Counted from the first letter of the stretch, positions 20,431-29,925 are shown. The stretch: DNA of 64,000 nucleotides from Marinobacter vinifirmus (GCF_002258215.1 NZ_NEFY01000014.1:1-64000); one strand, 5' to 3'. A program made the numbers and translations. Notes: generated by a model from the sequence alone, not told the origin.

Positions 20431-21381
20431 ATGGGTGAATTCGAGCTGATCCGGCAGTACTTCCAGCCGCTGGCAAGCAACGCCAGTAACGATCAGCTTG
20501 TGCTTGGCCCCGGCGATGACTGCGCCATCCAGCGGGTGCCGCCGGGCCGCGACCTGGTGTTTTCAGTGGATACCCTGGTAGAGGGTGTCCACTTTCCCCC
20601 TCACTATGCTCCTTCCCACCTTGGGTGGCGGGCACTGGCTGTGGCAGTCAGTGACCTGGCGGCCATGGGCGCCGAGCCTGTCTGCTTTACCCTGGCCCTG
20701 AGCCTGCCGGAAGCAGATTCCGACTGGCTGGCGGGCTTTGCCGAAGGACTGTCCCGGGCCAGCCAGGCGTTCGGTATTACCCTGGCCGGCGGTGACACCA
20801 CCCGAGGCCCGTTAACGATCACCATCCAGGTTCATGGCACCGTAAAGGCCGGCCAGGCTCTGTTGCGCTCCGGCGCCCGAGAGGGTGACCGGGTATGCGT
20901 AACCGGCCCGATGGGCAACGCCGGTGCTGCGCTGGACTATCTTGAGGATCCGGAACCGGGCGCACTGAAAAGGGCCCTGCTGGCCAGTTACCATGGCCCG
21001 CAACCCCAACTGAAACTCGGGGCAAGCCTGGCCGGTAAGGCCAGTGCCGCTATCGATATTTCTGACGGCCTGCTGGCAGACTTACAGCACATTCTGGAGG
21101 CGTCTGGTGTGGGTGCCGAACTGGATGTGGCCAGCATTCCGATGTCGGACGAGCTCAGGCAGTTGCAGGGAGTGCGGGCGCTGGACCTCGCCCTGACCGC
21201 TGGTGACGACTACCAGCTGTGCCTGACCATCGCCCCGGAGACACTGGCTGCGCTGCCTGCGCCAGTCCGTGAGCAACTGACGGTGATCGGCCGGATTGTA
21301 CCGGAGCCGGGGCTGACATTAACGGGCGCGCCTGCCGGCTACCAAACCCAGGGATATGACCATTTCGGGAGGTCTGATTGA
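20431..21381 (+). CDS. thiL: Thiamine-monophosphate kinase
   Basis: Phosphorylates thiamine monophosphate to thiamine diphosphate with ATP, the last step of cofactor formation. The 316-residue PurM-like kinase has GPGDDCAI, the SVDTLVEGVHF motif, AVSDLAAMGAEP, GGDTTRGP and SAAIDISDGLLADL. These acidic motifs bind Mg-ATP and substrate. It starts 4 bases after nusB and overlaps pgpA by 4 bases, so it is in the middle of a tightly packed operon. Its product supplies the thiamine diphosphate used by the IlvI encoded at 58135. Confidence 0.96.
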   Translation: MGEFELIRQYFQPLASNASNDQLVLGPGDDCAIQRVPPGRDLVFSVDTLVEGVHFPPHYAPSHLGWRALAVAVSDLAAMGAEPVCFTLALSLPEADSDWLAGFAEGLSRASQAFGITLAGGDTTRGPLTITIQVHGTVKAGQALLRSGAREGDRVCVTGPMGNAGAALDYLEDPEPGALKRALLASYHGPQPQLKLGASLAGKASAAIDISDGLLADLQHILEASGVGAELDVASIPMSDELRQLQGVRALDLALTAGDDYQLCLTIAPETLAALPAPVREQLTVIGRIVPEPGLTLTGAPAGYQTQGYDHFGRSD

Positions 21382-21905
21382 CAGACGATAACTTGATGCA
21401 TGAACCGGATGCTCCGGCCGCCATCCTGCCGCCGGGTTTTTTGCGCCATCCGGTGCATTTTCTGGCCTTCGGCTTTGGCAGTGGTGCTGCGCCGAAAGCA
21501 CCTGGCACCTGGGGTAGCCTGGCCGCTATTCCCGTGTGGTATGCCTTCGCCTGGTTGCCACCGATGGCCTACTGGCTGGTGGTGTTGGCTGCGTTTCTGG
21601 TGGGGATCTGGCTGTGCGGTAAAACCGCCGACGACCTGAAAGTGCACGACCACGGTGGCATCGTATGGGACGAGTTTGTGGGCATGTGGATTGCCCTGGG
21701 GCTGTTCCCGGACCAGATTTACGGCGTGCTGATGGCGTTCATGCTGTTCCGCTTCTTTGATGTGCTCAAGCCCTGGCCTATAAACTGGCTGGATGCCCGG
21801 CTACCCGGCGGGCTGGGAATTATGGTGGATGACGTCGTCGCAGGCATCATGGCGCTGGCCTGCCTGTGGGGAATCGACACCTGGGTGATGCCCTATATCG
21901 TGTAA
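21378..21905 (+). CDS. pgpA: Phosphatidylglycerophosphatase A
   Basis: Dephosphorylates phosphatidylglycerol phosphate to phosphatidylglycerol at the inner membrane. The 175-residue protein has several hydrophobic segments, with FGSGAAPKAPGTWGSL, HDHGGIVWDEFVGMW and RFFDVLKPWPINWLD, the family's conserved blocks. The TTG start at 21378 overlaps the thiL stop (TTGA) and is supported by GGGAGG six bases upstream; the next in-frame ATG (21396) lacks a comparable site. It is last in the riboflavin-nusB-thiL operon. Confidence 0.94.
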   Translation: MTDDNLMHEPDAPAAILPPGFLRHPVHFLAFGFGSGAAPKAPGTWGSLAAIPVWYAFAWLPPMAYWLVVLAAFLVGIWLCGKTADDLKVHDHGGIVWDEFVGMWIALGLFPDQIYGVLMAFMLFRFFDVLKPWPINWLDARLPGGLGIMVDDVVAGIMALACLWGIDTWVMPYIV

Positions 21906-21914
21906 CGGTGCTGT

Positions 21915-22118
21915 TCAGTGCAGCTGCGGCTCGTCTGGCAGCATACGCACCACGTGCAGGAACCGCTTCAGCCCGATTTCCGCTCGCTCACGGGTGGCGA
22001 AGGGGCCGCTGTCAAAGCCTTCCCGGGTGGTGAAATACCACTTGCTGCCAACACAGAAAAATCGGCTGCTGCGAAAGGGTGGTGGCCCGTCTTCTCCGGT
22101 TCTTCGCTGGGTGTCCAT
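21915..22118 (-). CDS. Small DUF6316-like protein
   Basis: A 67-residue protein, basic and soluble, with no signal or membrane segment. It has a compact aromatic/glycine pattern (PPPFRSSRFF, WYFTTREGFDSGPF, TRERAEIGLKRFL) that I associate with the DUF6316 family of marine gammaproteobacteria. Function is unknown. It lies convergent to pgpA, with only 9 bases between the stops, and divergent from the lipoprotein gene at 22257. I place it in the family from memory of the pattern only. Confidence 0.7.
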   Translation of the reverse strand: MDTQRRTGEDGPPPFRSSRFFCVGSKWYFTTREGFDSGPFATRERAEIGLKRFLHVVRMLPDEPQLH

Positions 22119-22256
22119 GGTAACCTCCCGAGCTTTGATTGCGCAGTTTAGGGTTTGACGTTCTTGCCCTGAGCCCCGGGTATGGTCAGAATGCTTGGCA
22201 GTTGTCAGTCACGTGTCCTGGCCCACTGAAGGGCCGCCCTATGGAAAAGGAGCTAA

Positions 22257-22907
22257 ATGAGTATGTGTCACGTTCGCGGGTTTTTCAAGCTGGTGGTTTT
22301 AATGCTCAGCGTCACCCTGGTGGGCTGTGCTTCCTCCCTTGCGCGCATTGATACCTGGCAGGGTGATCCCGCCGAAGCTGCAGATGCTGCGGTGCTGAAG
22401 TCGCCCGGAGAAATCACCGTTGTGCAGGTGAACGGTCGCGAAATGACCAACTTCCTGATGGACGACCTGGCGCTGGATTACGGCCTGCTGCCGGGCCAGA
22501 ACGAGGTAGTGTTTACCTATAAAACCATCTGGGCCAAGGCCGGCGTGGTTGATAACGGCGAATCCAAGGTGCACACCGTCGAAAGCAAGCCGCAGCGGGT
22601 GAGCTTTGAGGCGGTAGCCGGTGAAGAATACCGGTTCAGCTTCACCAAGCCGTCCAGCCGACAGGAAGCCGAGACGCTGATGGAAGACTTCTCTGCCGAT
22701 ATCGTGAATCGCAGCGGCGATGTGGTTGCCAGTTCAGGCGAGTGGGATGCGCAGGCCGCACGCAAGGCTGCCCGTACCCCGGTTCCCTCAGGTGCTGGTG
22801 TAAGCGGTGATGCGCAATCCGGATCAACGCTGGACCGGATGAAATCCCTGTGGGGTGACGCCACTGAAGAAGAAAAGCGCGAGTTCCTGCGCTGGGCGTT
22901 CGAATAA
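22257..22907 (+). CDS. Putative lipoprotein, possibly DUF2057/YccT-like
   Basis: A 216-residue protein with a hydrophobic signal segment and a lipobox LVGC (acylated Cys at residue 24), so probably an outer- or inner-membrane lipoprotein. The body has a beta-rich region (VQVNGREMTNFL, LDYGLLPGQNEVVFTYKTIW, VSFEAVAGEEYRFSF) resembling periplasmic DUF2057 proteins. The C-terminus is a low-complexity linker followed by an amphipathic segment ending FLRWAFE. AAGGAG at 22246-22251 supports the ATG at 22257. The strong hairpin at 22918 makes it a one-gene unit. The role is unknown. Confidence 0.7.
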   Translation: MSMCHVRGFFKLVVLMLSVTLVGCASSLARIDTWQGDPAEAADAAVLKSPGEITVVQVNGREMTNFLMDDLALDYGLLPGQNEVVFTYKTIWAKAGVVDNGESKVHTVESKPQRVSFEAVAGEEYRFSFTKPSSRQEAETLMEDFSADIVNRSGDVVASSGEWDAQAARKAARTPVPSGAGVSGDAQSGSTLDRMKSLWGDATEEEKREFLRWAFE

Positions 22908-22917
22908 ACCTGCAAAA

Positions 22918-22941
22918 GGCCGGGCACAGTGCCCGGCCTTT
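22918..22941. terminator. Bidirectional terminator between the lipoprotein and the acyltransferase gene
   Basis: GGCCGGGC (22918-22925) pairs with GCCCGGCC (22931-22938), flanked by AAAA on the left and TTT on the right. It can serve both converging genes. Confidence 0.85.
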
Positions 22942-22944
22942 GCA

Positions 22945-24471
22945 TTAGCGTTTGAAGCGCTTCAGACCACTCTTCAGAAAACCTTCCATGTAGTTCATCA
23001 GTTCGTCGGTCAGGCTCTGGCTGCCGCTTGCCGGCAACTCGTTACCTTCATCCGGGCCCAGTGAGGCGACTGCCGCCTCTATGCTGGCCAGGCTCTCCTC
23101 GGTTAACGCTTTAAATGCATCGCCATCTGCAACCGCATCCGGGCACAGGGTGAAGTTGAGGGTCAGCTGGCCCTGATAGCTCACCGCAACAATTACCAGC
23201 CCCATGCTGTCGAACAGCGGCGCACTGTTGAACTGCTGTACCAGCCTGGCGCCTTGCAGGAACAGTGGTACCTGTGGGCCAGGCACATTGGTAATGGGCA
23301 GGTTGAACAGGGGCTGGTAGCGCTGGGCCACCTGCAGTTCCGAATAAAGCCGGGCCGAGAGCGCCAGCAGGGTAGAGGGCAGCAGTTCGGTGAGCCGGTC
23401 GGCGGCAATGGCTTCACGGTAGGGTTCCGAATCCACCGCATTGCGGTGAATGCGGCGAATCCGCGCGGCCGGGTTTGGCTCGGTGGTGGCCAGGTCCAGC
23501 AGCATGGCAGACATCTGGTTGCCGGTAGCCCGTCGCAGACTGCTGGAGCGCACGGAGATGGGGGTCATGGCAACCAGTGAGCGGTCGGTGCCGTTATCCT
23601 GCACAAGCAGGTAACGGCGCAGGACCTCCGCACACAGGCCCAGAACCACATCGTTCAGGGTTACGTCAGCCAGGCTGGATTTGATGGCTTTCAGCCGGGA
23701 CAGACTTACCTGGGTGGAAACCAGCCGCCGGTTGGCGGTGATCTGCCGGTTAAACGGGCTGTGGGGTGCGGTGAACAGTGGGAGCGGCAAGGGCAGCTTG
23801 CGAAGCTGCCTGTGGACGAGCCCGCGAGCGGTGACTTCGGCGGCATTGTAAGCCAGCGAGGCAAACTGCATCGGGGTTTTCAGCATATTGGCGCCGGCCT
23901 GCAGAAACACCCGTTCTTCAGACGGTTCCGGCCGGGGCAGCCAGGGCCGGGGCTGGGGAATGGCGCGCGGCTCTGGCGTGTATTCCAGCAGCTTGCCCAT
24001 GATTTCCTCGCCACTGAAGGCATCGATAGCCGCGTGGTGCAGCTTTACGATCAGGGCAAAGCCTTCTTTCTCGCCTTCCCGGTCGTCCAGCTTGAAGCCA
24101 TCCACGAAGGTGATATGCCACAGCGGGCGGTCCCGTTTCAGGGGCTCTTCCAGGATTTTGGACGCCAGCGACATCAGGCTCGACTGCTTGCCGTGTTCGC
24201 CCAGGTTCACATAGGCCAGGTGCCGCTCGATGCTGAAATCCGGGTCATCAATCCAGTAGGGGCGCCCCAGGCGCAGGGGGATTTCCTTGAGCTTCTGCCG
24301 GAACAGGGGAACCACGTGCAGGCGGCTGCGCAGATACGCGACAAAGGTGCTGAATGCCAGGGGGTATTGCAGGTCGCTGGCGTCGAACAGATACACGCCG
24401 CCAATATGCATGGGCGTGGTTTCCGACTCCAGGTACAGGAACGAGGCATCCAGTTCCGACAGCTGACGCAT
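22945..24471 (-). CDS. Wax ester synthase/acyl-CoA:diacylglycerol acyltransferase (WS/DGAT family)
   Basis: A 508-residue member of the family that esterifies acyl-CoA to fatty alcohols or diacylglycerol, forming storage wax esters or triacylglycerol. The N-terminus LSELDASFLYLESETTPMHIGG is the family hallmark. The condensing motif is HHAAIDA at residues 145-151; the usual form is HHxxxDG, so the last Gly is Ala here. The C-terminal domain has the expected NITNVPGP-type segment (LPITNVPGPQVPLFL). I start it at the ATG at 24471 because AGGGAG lies upstream; an in-frame upstream extension looks non-coding. It follows the LysR gene in the same direction. Substrate preference cannot be read. Confidence 0.88.
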   Translation of the reverse strand: MRQLSELDASFLYLESETTPMHIGGVYLFDASDLQYPLAFSTFVAYLRSRLHVVPLFRQKLKEIPLRLGRPYWIDDPDFSIERHLAYVNLGEHGKQSSLMSLASKILEEPLKRDRPLWHITFVDGFKLDDREGEKEGFALIVKLHHAAIDAFSGEEIMGKLLEYTPEPRAIPQPRPWLPRPEPSEERVFLQAGANMLKTPMQFASLAYNAAEVTARGLVHRQLRKLPLPLPLFTAPHSPFNRQITANRRLVSTQVSLSRLKAIKSSLADVTLNDVVLGLCAEVLRRYLLVQDNGTDRSLVAMTPISVRSSSLRRATGNQMSAMLLDLATTEPNPAARIRRIHRNAVDSEPYREAIAADRLTELLPSTLLALSARLYSELQVAQRYQPLFNLPITNVPGPQVPLFLQGARLVQQFNSAPLFDSMGLVIVAVSYQGQLTLNFTLCPDAVADGDAFKALTEESLASIEAAVASLGPDEGNELPASGSQSLTDELMNYMEGFLKSGLKRFKR

Positions 24472-24564
24472 TGAGCGCACTCCCTTGTGTGTCACTTTTA
24501 ACGATACGGGTGGCCGAGTATATCGCAAACACCCGGGCTGCCGGTTGGCCTGGCTGCCCGGTAT

Positions 24565-25479
24565 TTATTCCGGCTGAAGCCAGTTCTGGATGCCGTTGTC
24601 ATTGCCCAGGTAATCCCAGAACCACATCAGGGCCTTGCCCTTGTCTTCGCTGTGCCGAGCCAGGTGGATGGCAATGGCCGGCCTTGGTTCGTGCACTTCC
24701 TTGGCAATCAGTGAACCACGGGCGAGCTGTTCCCGGATACGGGGCACTGGCAGCCAGCCAACTCCGAGCCCGGCCTCCTGAACGGCAATTTTCTGATCAA
24801 TATTACTGACCGTAAGCGTTCGCTGCCTGCGGAAAATACCGGCATGGCCGGGTGGTAGTGAGCGGGAAGTATCCGCCGCAACGGCGGCCGGATAGGGTGC
24901 AATATCCGCCTCCGCCAGAGGCTCTTTCGCGTTTGCCAGTGGATGGTTGGCGGCCACCGCAAACACAAACGGCACCTCGCCCAGCGCCTTGGTAGTAAAA
25001 CTGCCGGCCGGCTTGCTGAGCTGGTCTGCACCCACAATCATATCCACGCGCCGGCTTTGCAGGGCATCCCAGGCACCGGCGAAAACCTCTTCCACAATCT
25101 GCACATCCACCGGCACCCCGAGCTGGTAAAACGCCTCAATGGCGGGAAACAGGCAGTCTGCCGGCATCAGCGAGTTAAACCCGATCCGCAACCGCGTTTC
25201 CCAGCCTTCCGCCACCTGGCGGGTGGAGTGGGCCAGGTTCTCCGCTGCCTCAAGCAAAGACCGTCCTTCCTCCAGCAGGTAACGCCCCGCCGGAGTCAGC
25301 ACGGCTTTGTGGCCGCTACGGTCAAAGATACTGACGTTGAGATCTTCTTCGAGCTTCTGAACCGTGTAACTGATGGCCGAAGGCACCCGAAACAACTCCC
25401 CCGCCGCCCCGGCAAAACTGCCCTTGCGGTCAATGGCGTCCAGTACTTTAAGTGCGTCTATGGTGATGGCTGTATGCAT
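24565..25479 (-). CDS. LysR-family transcriptional regulator, YhaJ-like
   Basis: A 304-residue regulator with an N-terminal winged helix (residues ~8-65, FAGAAGELFRVPSAISYTVQKLEEDL) and a periplasmic-binding-like effector domain (~90-295, RLRIGFNSLMPAD..). It is divergent from the glutathionyl-hydroquinone reductase gene, 140 bp away. In Escherichia coli yqjG (the same reductase family) is clustered with yhaJ, a LysR regulator of aromatic/quinone responses. From this context I infer it controls the reductase in response to a quinone-like compound. It may also be co-transcribed with the acyltransferase gene 93 bases downstream. Confidence 0.88.
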   Translation of the reverse strand: MHTAITIDALKVLDAIDRKGSFAGAAGELFRVPSAISYTVQKLEEDLNVSIFDRSGHKAVLTPAGRYLLEEGRSLLEAAENLAHSTRQVAEGWETRLRIGFNSLMPADCLFPAIEAFYQLGVPVDVQIVEEVFAGAWDALQSRRVDMIVGADQLSKPAGSFTTKALGEVPFVFAVAANHPLANAKEPLAEADIAPYPAAVAADTSRSLPPGHAGIFRRQRTLTVSNIDQKIAVQEAGLGVGWLPVPRIREQLARGSLIAKEVHEPRPAIAIHLARHSEDKGKALMWFWDYLGNDNGIQNWLQPE

Positions 25480-25568
25480 GTTCGAATTATCTGAAAGTGT
25501 TTGCCAGAAATGCTTGCTATCAGCGTAGCAGGGCAGGGGTTAGTCTGTCCTCAGGTTGTAGAAATTCT

Positions 25569-25606
25569 TTGCCGCGGAATCCATATATGGATTCCGTGGC
25601 CAAAAA
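25569..25606. repeat. Short palindrome related to the 14852 repeat, in the 5' leader of the hydroquinone reductase gene
   Basis: TTTGCCGCGGAATCCA, then TATA, then TGGATTCCGTGGCCAAA form a near-perfect inverted repeat. Its half-site GCCACGGAATCC matches the outer unit of the nested repeat at 14852-15050. It ends only a few bases before the AAGGAG ribosome-binding site at 25608-25613 and could be regulatory or simply a mobile-repeat remnant. Confidence 0.75.
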
Positions 25607-25619
25607 CAAGGAGTCCCGC

Positions 25620-26606
25620 ATGGGCTTACTAGTAGACGGCAAATGGCACGACCAGTGGTACGACACCGACAAAACCGGCGGCAAGTTCGAGCGTGAAGCC
25701 GCCCGCTTCCGTAACTGGGTGACACCAGACGGCTCCGCCGGACCAGCGGGTGAGTGTGGTTTCGCGGCGGAAAGCGGCCGTTATCACCTGTACGTATCCA
25801 TGGCCTGCCCCTGGGCGCACCGAACCCTGATCTTCCGGAAATTGAAAGGCCTGGAGCCGCACATCGGTGTGTCTGTGGTGCATCCGGATATGGTCGAGAA
25901 CGGCTGGGAATTCCGGCCCGGGGATGCGGAGCACCAGGACCATCTGTACAACTCAGAGTTCATGCACCAGGTCTACACCCGCGCGGCGGCAGATTATTCA
26001 GGGCGGGTGACGGTGCCGGTACTGTGGGACAAGCAGCGGGAAACCATCGTCAGCAATGAATCCGCCGATATCATTCGCATGTTCAATTCGGCGTTTAATG
26101 AGCTGGATGGCGTAAATGCGGATCTGGACCTGTACCCGGAAAGCCTGCGCAGTGAAATCGACGCAGTAAACGAGCGGGTGTACGACACGGTCAACAACGG
26201 CGTATACAAGGCCGGTTTTGCCACCGCCCAGGACAAATACGAAGAGGCCTACAAGGCGCTGTTTGAATCACTGGACTGGCTGGAAGCGAAATTGGGGGGC
26301 CAGCGCTATGTCACTGGCAGCCAGATCACCGAAGCCGACTGGCGGCTGTTCACCACGCTGATCCGGTTTGGTGCGGTGTATTACAGCCACTTCAAATGCA
26401 ATCGCCAGCAGATTCGGGATTATCCGAACCTGTCCGGATATTTGCGGGAGCTGTATCAGGTGCCGGGCGTGGCGGAGACCGTGGACATCCGCCAGATCAA
26501 GCAGCATTACTACGTGAGCCAGCGCACTATTAACCCTACCCAGATTGTGCCGGTGGGGCCAGAGCTGGATTTTAGTTCGCCGCATGGGCGTGATGATTTG
26601 ACCTGA
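25620..26606 (+). CDS. yqjG: Glutathionyl-hydroquinone reductase (xi-class glutathione S-transferase)
   Basis: A 328-residue xi-class GST that reduces glutathionyl-hydroquinones, recycling quinones damaged by conjugation. The catalytic cysteine is C63 in the diagnostic ACPWAHRT motif. NESADIIRMFN binds glutathione, and the C-terminal helical domain has ITEADWRLFTTLIRFGAVYYSHFKCNR, typical of the class. AAGGAG at 25608-25613 fixes the ATG at 25620; in-frame upstream codons run through the palindrome and are not part of the protein. It is divergent from the LysR gene. Confidence 0.93.
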   Translation: MGLLVDGKWHDQWYDTDKTGGKFEREAARFRNWVTPDGSAGPAGECGFAAESGRYHLYVSMACPWAHRTLIFRKLKGLEPHIGVSVVHPDMVENGWEFRPGDAEHQDHLYNSEFMHQVYTRAAADYSGRVTVPVLWDKQRETIVSNESADIIRMFNSAFNELDGVNADLDLYPESLRSEIDAVNERVYDTVNNGVYKAGFATAQDKYEEAYKALFESLDWLEAKLGGQRYVTGSQITEADWRLFTTLIRFGAVYYSHFKCNRQQIRDYPNLSGYLRELYQVPGVAETVDIRQIKQHYYVSQRTINPTQIVPVGPELDFSSPHGRDDLT

Positions 26607-26625
26607 GCTTACTGAGAAATAAGCG

Positions 26626-26734
26626 CGCGGGGCTGGTAGGGCTTTCCAAAACCGTGCGGAGCCAGGGATGGCGGAGCTCGAGCGGGACAGGGAGGTCTTT
26701 ACAGCGTGTTTTGGAAAGCCCTACCAGCCCCGCG
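26626..26734 (+). repeat. Hairpin repeat element C
   Basis: A 26-bp perfect inverted repeat, 26626-26651 with 26709-26734, encloses a 57-nt core. The core matches element A (GTGCGGAGCCAGGGATGGCG, then GAGC..AGCG and ACAGGGA) and folds into GCCA-GGGA-TGGC and GAC-AGGGAG-GTC hairpins. The second hairpin differs from A and B in both strands of its stem. It fills the convergent gap between the reductase gene and ispB. Confidence 0.87.
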
Positions 26735-26751
26735 TGCGGAAGTCTGGCAAC

Positions 26752-27720
26752 TCAGCTGACCCGGGCCACCGCCACTTCGGTCAGCAGTTCCAGTGATTGC
26801 CGGTGCTCGGACTCCGGCAGGCAGGCCAGCAGGTCTTTCGCGATCTGCGCCTGCTCTTTCGCCTTGGCCATGGTGTATTCAATGGCGCCGGAGGCCTTCA
26901 CGATGTCCAGAACCTTCGGCAAGTCGTCCAGTCCACCCTTGCGAATAGCCTGGCGAATCAGCTGGCGCTCTTCGTCGTTGCCGTTGGCCATGGCGTAAAT
27001 TAGGGGCAGGGTGGTCTTGCCTTCGGCCAGGTCGTCGCCCACGTTCTTGCCCATGGCTTCGGCATCGCCCAGGTAATCCAGTACGTCGTCCACCAGCTGG
27101 AATGCCAGGCCCAGGTGCTTGCCGTAGTCTTTCAGGGCGGCTTCCTGTTCCGGGTCCGCTCCGGCCAGCAGTGCGCCGGTGTGGGAAGAGGCTTCGAACA
27201 GCATGGCGGTCTTGTTATGGATAACCACCATGTACTGGTCTTCGGTGAGGTCCGGGTTCTTCACGTTCATCAGCTGCATCACCTCGCCCTCGGCAATCAC
27301 CGCCGTGGCGTGGGACAGCACGTTCATGATCGGCAGGCTTTCCAGCTCCACCATCATCTCGAAGGCCCGGGCATACAGGAAATCACCTACCAGCACGCTC
27401 GGCGCGTTGCCCCACTTGGCGTTGGCGGTACTGCGGCCCCGGCGCATGTCGGAGGTGTCCACCACATCGTCGTGCAGCAGGGTGGCGGTGTGCAGGAATT
27501 CAATGACAGCTGCCAGCTTCAGGTGGTCGTCCTGGCCGTAGCCCGCGGCCCGGCTGGACAGCAAAACCAGTAAGGGTCTCAGGCGCTTACCGCCACTCTC
27601 AATAATATAGTGGGCGATTTTTTCCACCATCGGGACATCCGAGGCAAGCCGCTTGATAATCAGGTCATTAACGCGGCTGAAGTCATCCGCCACGGTGTCA
27701 TGGATACGCTGGGCTGTCAT
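26752..27720 (-). CDS. ispB: Octaprenyl/polyprenyl diphosphate synthase
   Basis: A trans-polyprenyl synthase that makes the side chain of ubiquinone. The 322-residue protein has GGKRLRPLLVLL, the first aspartate-rich motif LLHDDVVDTSDMRRG, and the second GLAFQLVDDVLDYLGD. An in-frame upstream extension of 19 residues exists, but the start at 27720 gives the standard length and N-terminus. It is divergent from rplU-rpmA, the conserved ispB-rplU-rpmA-obg arrangement of gammaproteobacteria. Chain length (likely eight or nine units) cannot be read. Confidence 0.95.
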   Translation of the reverse strand: MTAQRIHDTVADDFSRVNDLIIKRLASDVPMVEKIAHYIIESGGKRLRPLLVLLSSRAAGYGQDDHLKLAAVIEFLHTATLLHDDVVDTSDMRRGRSTANAKWGNAPSVLVGDFLYARAFEMMVELESLPIMNVLSHATAVIAEGEVMQLMNVKNPDLTEDQYMVVIHNKTAMLFEASSHTGALLAGADPEQEAALKDYGKHLGLAFQLVDDVLDYLGDAEAMGKNVGDDLAEGKTTLPLIYAMANGNDEERQLIRQAIRKGGLDDLPKVLDIVKASGAIEYTMAKAKEQAQIAKDLLACLPESEHRQSLELLTEVAVARVS

Positions 27721-27823
27721 CGGGCTGAAACGTCCCTTGCTGGTGTTTTCGTTGAGTTTTCGGGCAGGTCGCGGCAATGCTAGGTATTGCTGCCTACAGT
27801 GTCAACTTGAACCGGAATCCGGC

Positions 27824-27852
27824 TTGTATTGCCCGGCGGCTTTTCGTACAAT
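27824..27852 (+). promoter_or_regulatory. Candidate promoter of rplU-rpmA
   Basis: TTGTAT (27824-27829) and TACAAT (27847-27852) are 17 bases apart. The -10 matches five of six consensus bases; the -35 keeps only TTG. It would give a leader of about 100 nt before rplU. Confidence 0.45.
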
Positions 27853-27961
27853 CACGCGCCCAACTCATCCCAACCTGCGCTCCCTGCAATAGGGTCGCCA
27901 GAGCGCTTCCCTTAGAACCAGGTGGATAAGAGCAGGGATGGGTCAATCGCGGAGACTATGA

Positions 27962-28273
27962 ATGTACGCAGTTATTGTTAGCGGTGGTAAGCAGCACCGT
28001 GTAAAGGAAGGCGAAACTCTGAAGCTGGAAAAGCTGGAAGTTGAAACCGGCGGCTCTGTTGAGTTCGATCGTGTTCTTCTGGTTGCCAACGGCGACGACG
28101 TAAAAGTTGGCGCTCCGGTAGTTGAAGGCGCCAAGGTTACCGCTGAAGTGGTTAGCCACGGTCGTCACGACAAGATCAACATCATCAAGTTCCGTCGTCG
28201 TAAGCATCACATGAAGCGTCAGGGCCACCGTCAGTGGTTTACTGAAGTAAAGATCACGGGTATCCAGGGCTAA
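27962..28273 (+). CDS. rplU: 50S ribosomal protein L21
   Basis: A 103-residue protein of the large ribosomal subunit that binds 23S rRNA with L20. It begins [25 protein letters not shown], with the family's conserved [31 protein letters not shown] near the end. It is the first gene of rplU-rpmA, 35 bases before rpmA. The start has an unusual sequence context (GGAGACTATGAATG), with the GGAG spaced 8 bases from the ATG. Confidence 0.99.
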   Translation: MYAVIVSGGKQHRVKEGETLKLEKLEVETGGSVEFDRVLLVANGDDVKVGAPVVEGAKVTAEVVSHGRHDKINIIKFRRRKHHMKRQGHRQWFTEVKITGIQG

Positions 28274-28308
28274 GCCCTCGAATAACCCCTTAATGAAGGA
28301 GGCTGGTA

Positions 28309-28569
28309 ATGGCTCATAAAAAGGCAGCAGGTAGTACCCGTAACGGTCGCGATTCCGAGTCTAAACGACTTGGTGTCAAGCGCTACGGCGGCGAGACTGT
28401 AACTGCAGGCAGCATCATCATCCGTCAGCGTGGCACTCGTTTCCACGCTGGCAGCAACGTAGGCATTGGCAAGGACCACACCCTGTTCGCGAAAGCGGAA
28501 GGTCAGGTGAAGTTCGAAACCAAAGGCCCGCAGAACCGCAAGTTCGTAAGCATCGTTCCGGCTGCGTAA
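28309..28569 (+). CDS. rpmA: 50S ribosomal protein L27
   Basis: An 86-residue large-subunit protein whose N-terminal tail reaches the peptidyl transferase centre. It starts [20 protein letters not shown] and contains [20 protein letters not shown] and [17 protein letters not shown], all typical. There is no Firmicute-type N-terminal extension. AAGGAGG upstream is a strong ribosome-binding site. The terminator at 28645 lies between it and obgE. Confidence 0.99.
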   Translation: MAHKKAAGSTRNGRDSESKRLGVKRYGGETVTAGSIIIRQRGTRFHAGSNVGIGKDHTLFAKAEGQVKFETKGPQNRKFVSIVPAA

Positions 28570-28618
28570 GCAGCGGCGATCCGGTTCTGTCGAACCATGG
28601 GTTTGCCTGATATGCTGA

Positions 28619-29899
<1,281 letters not shown>

Positions 29900-29925
29900 C
29901 AATCTGAAGAGACAGTACCGCTACC

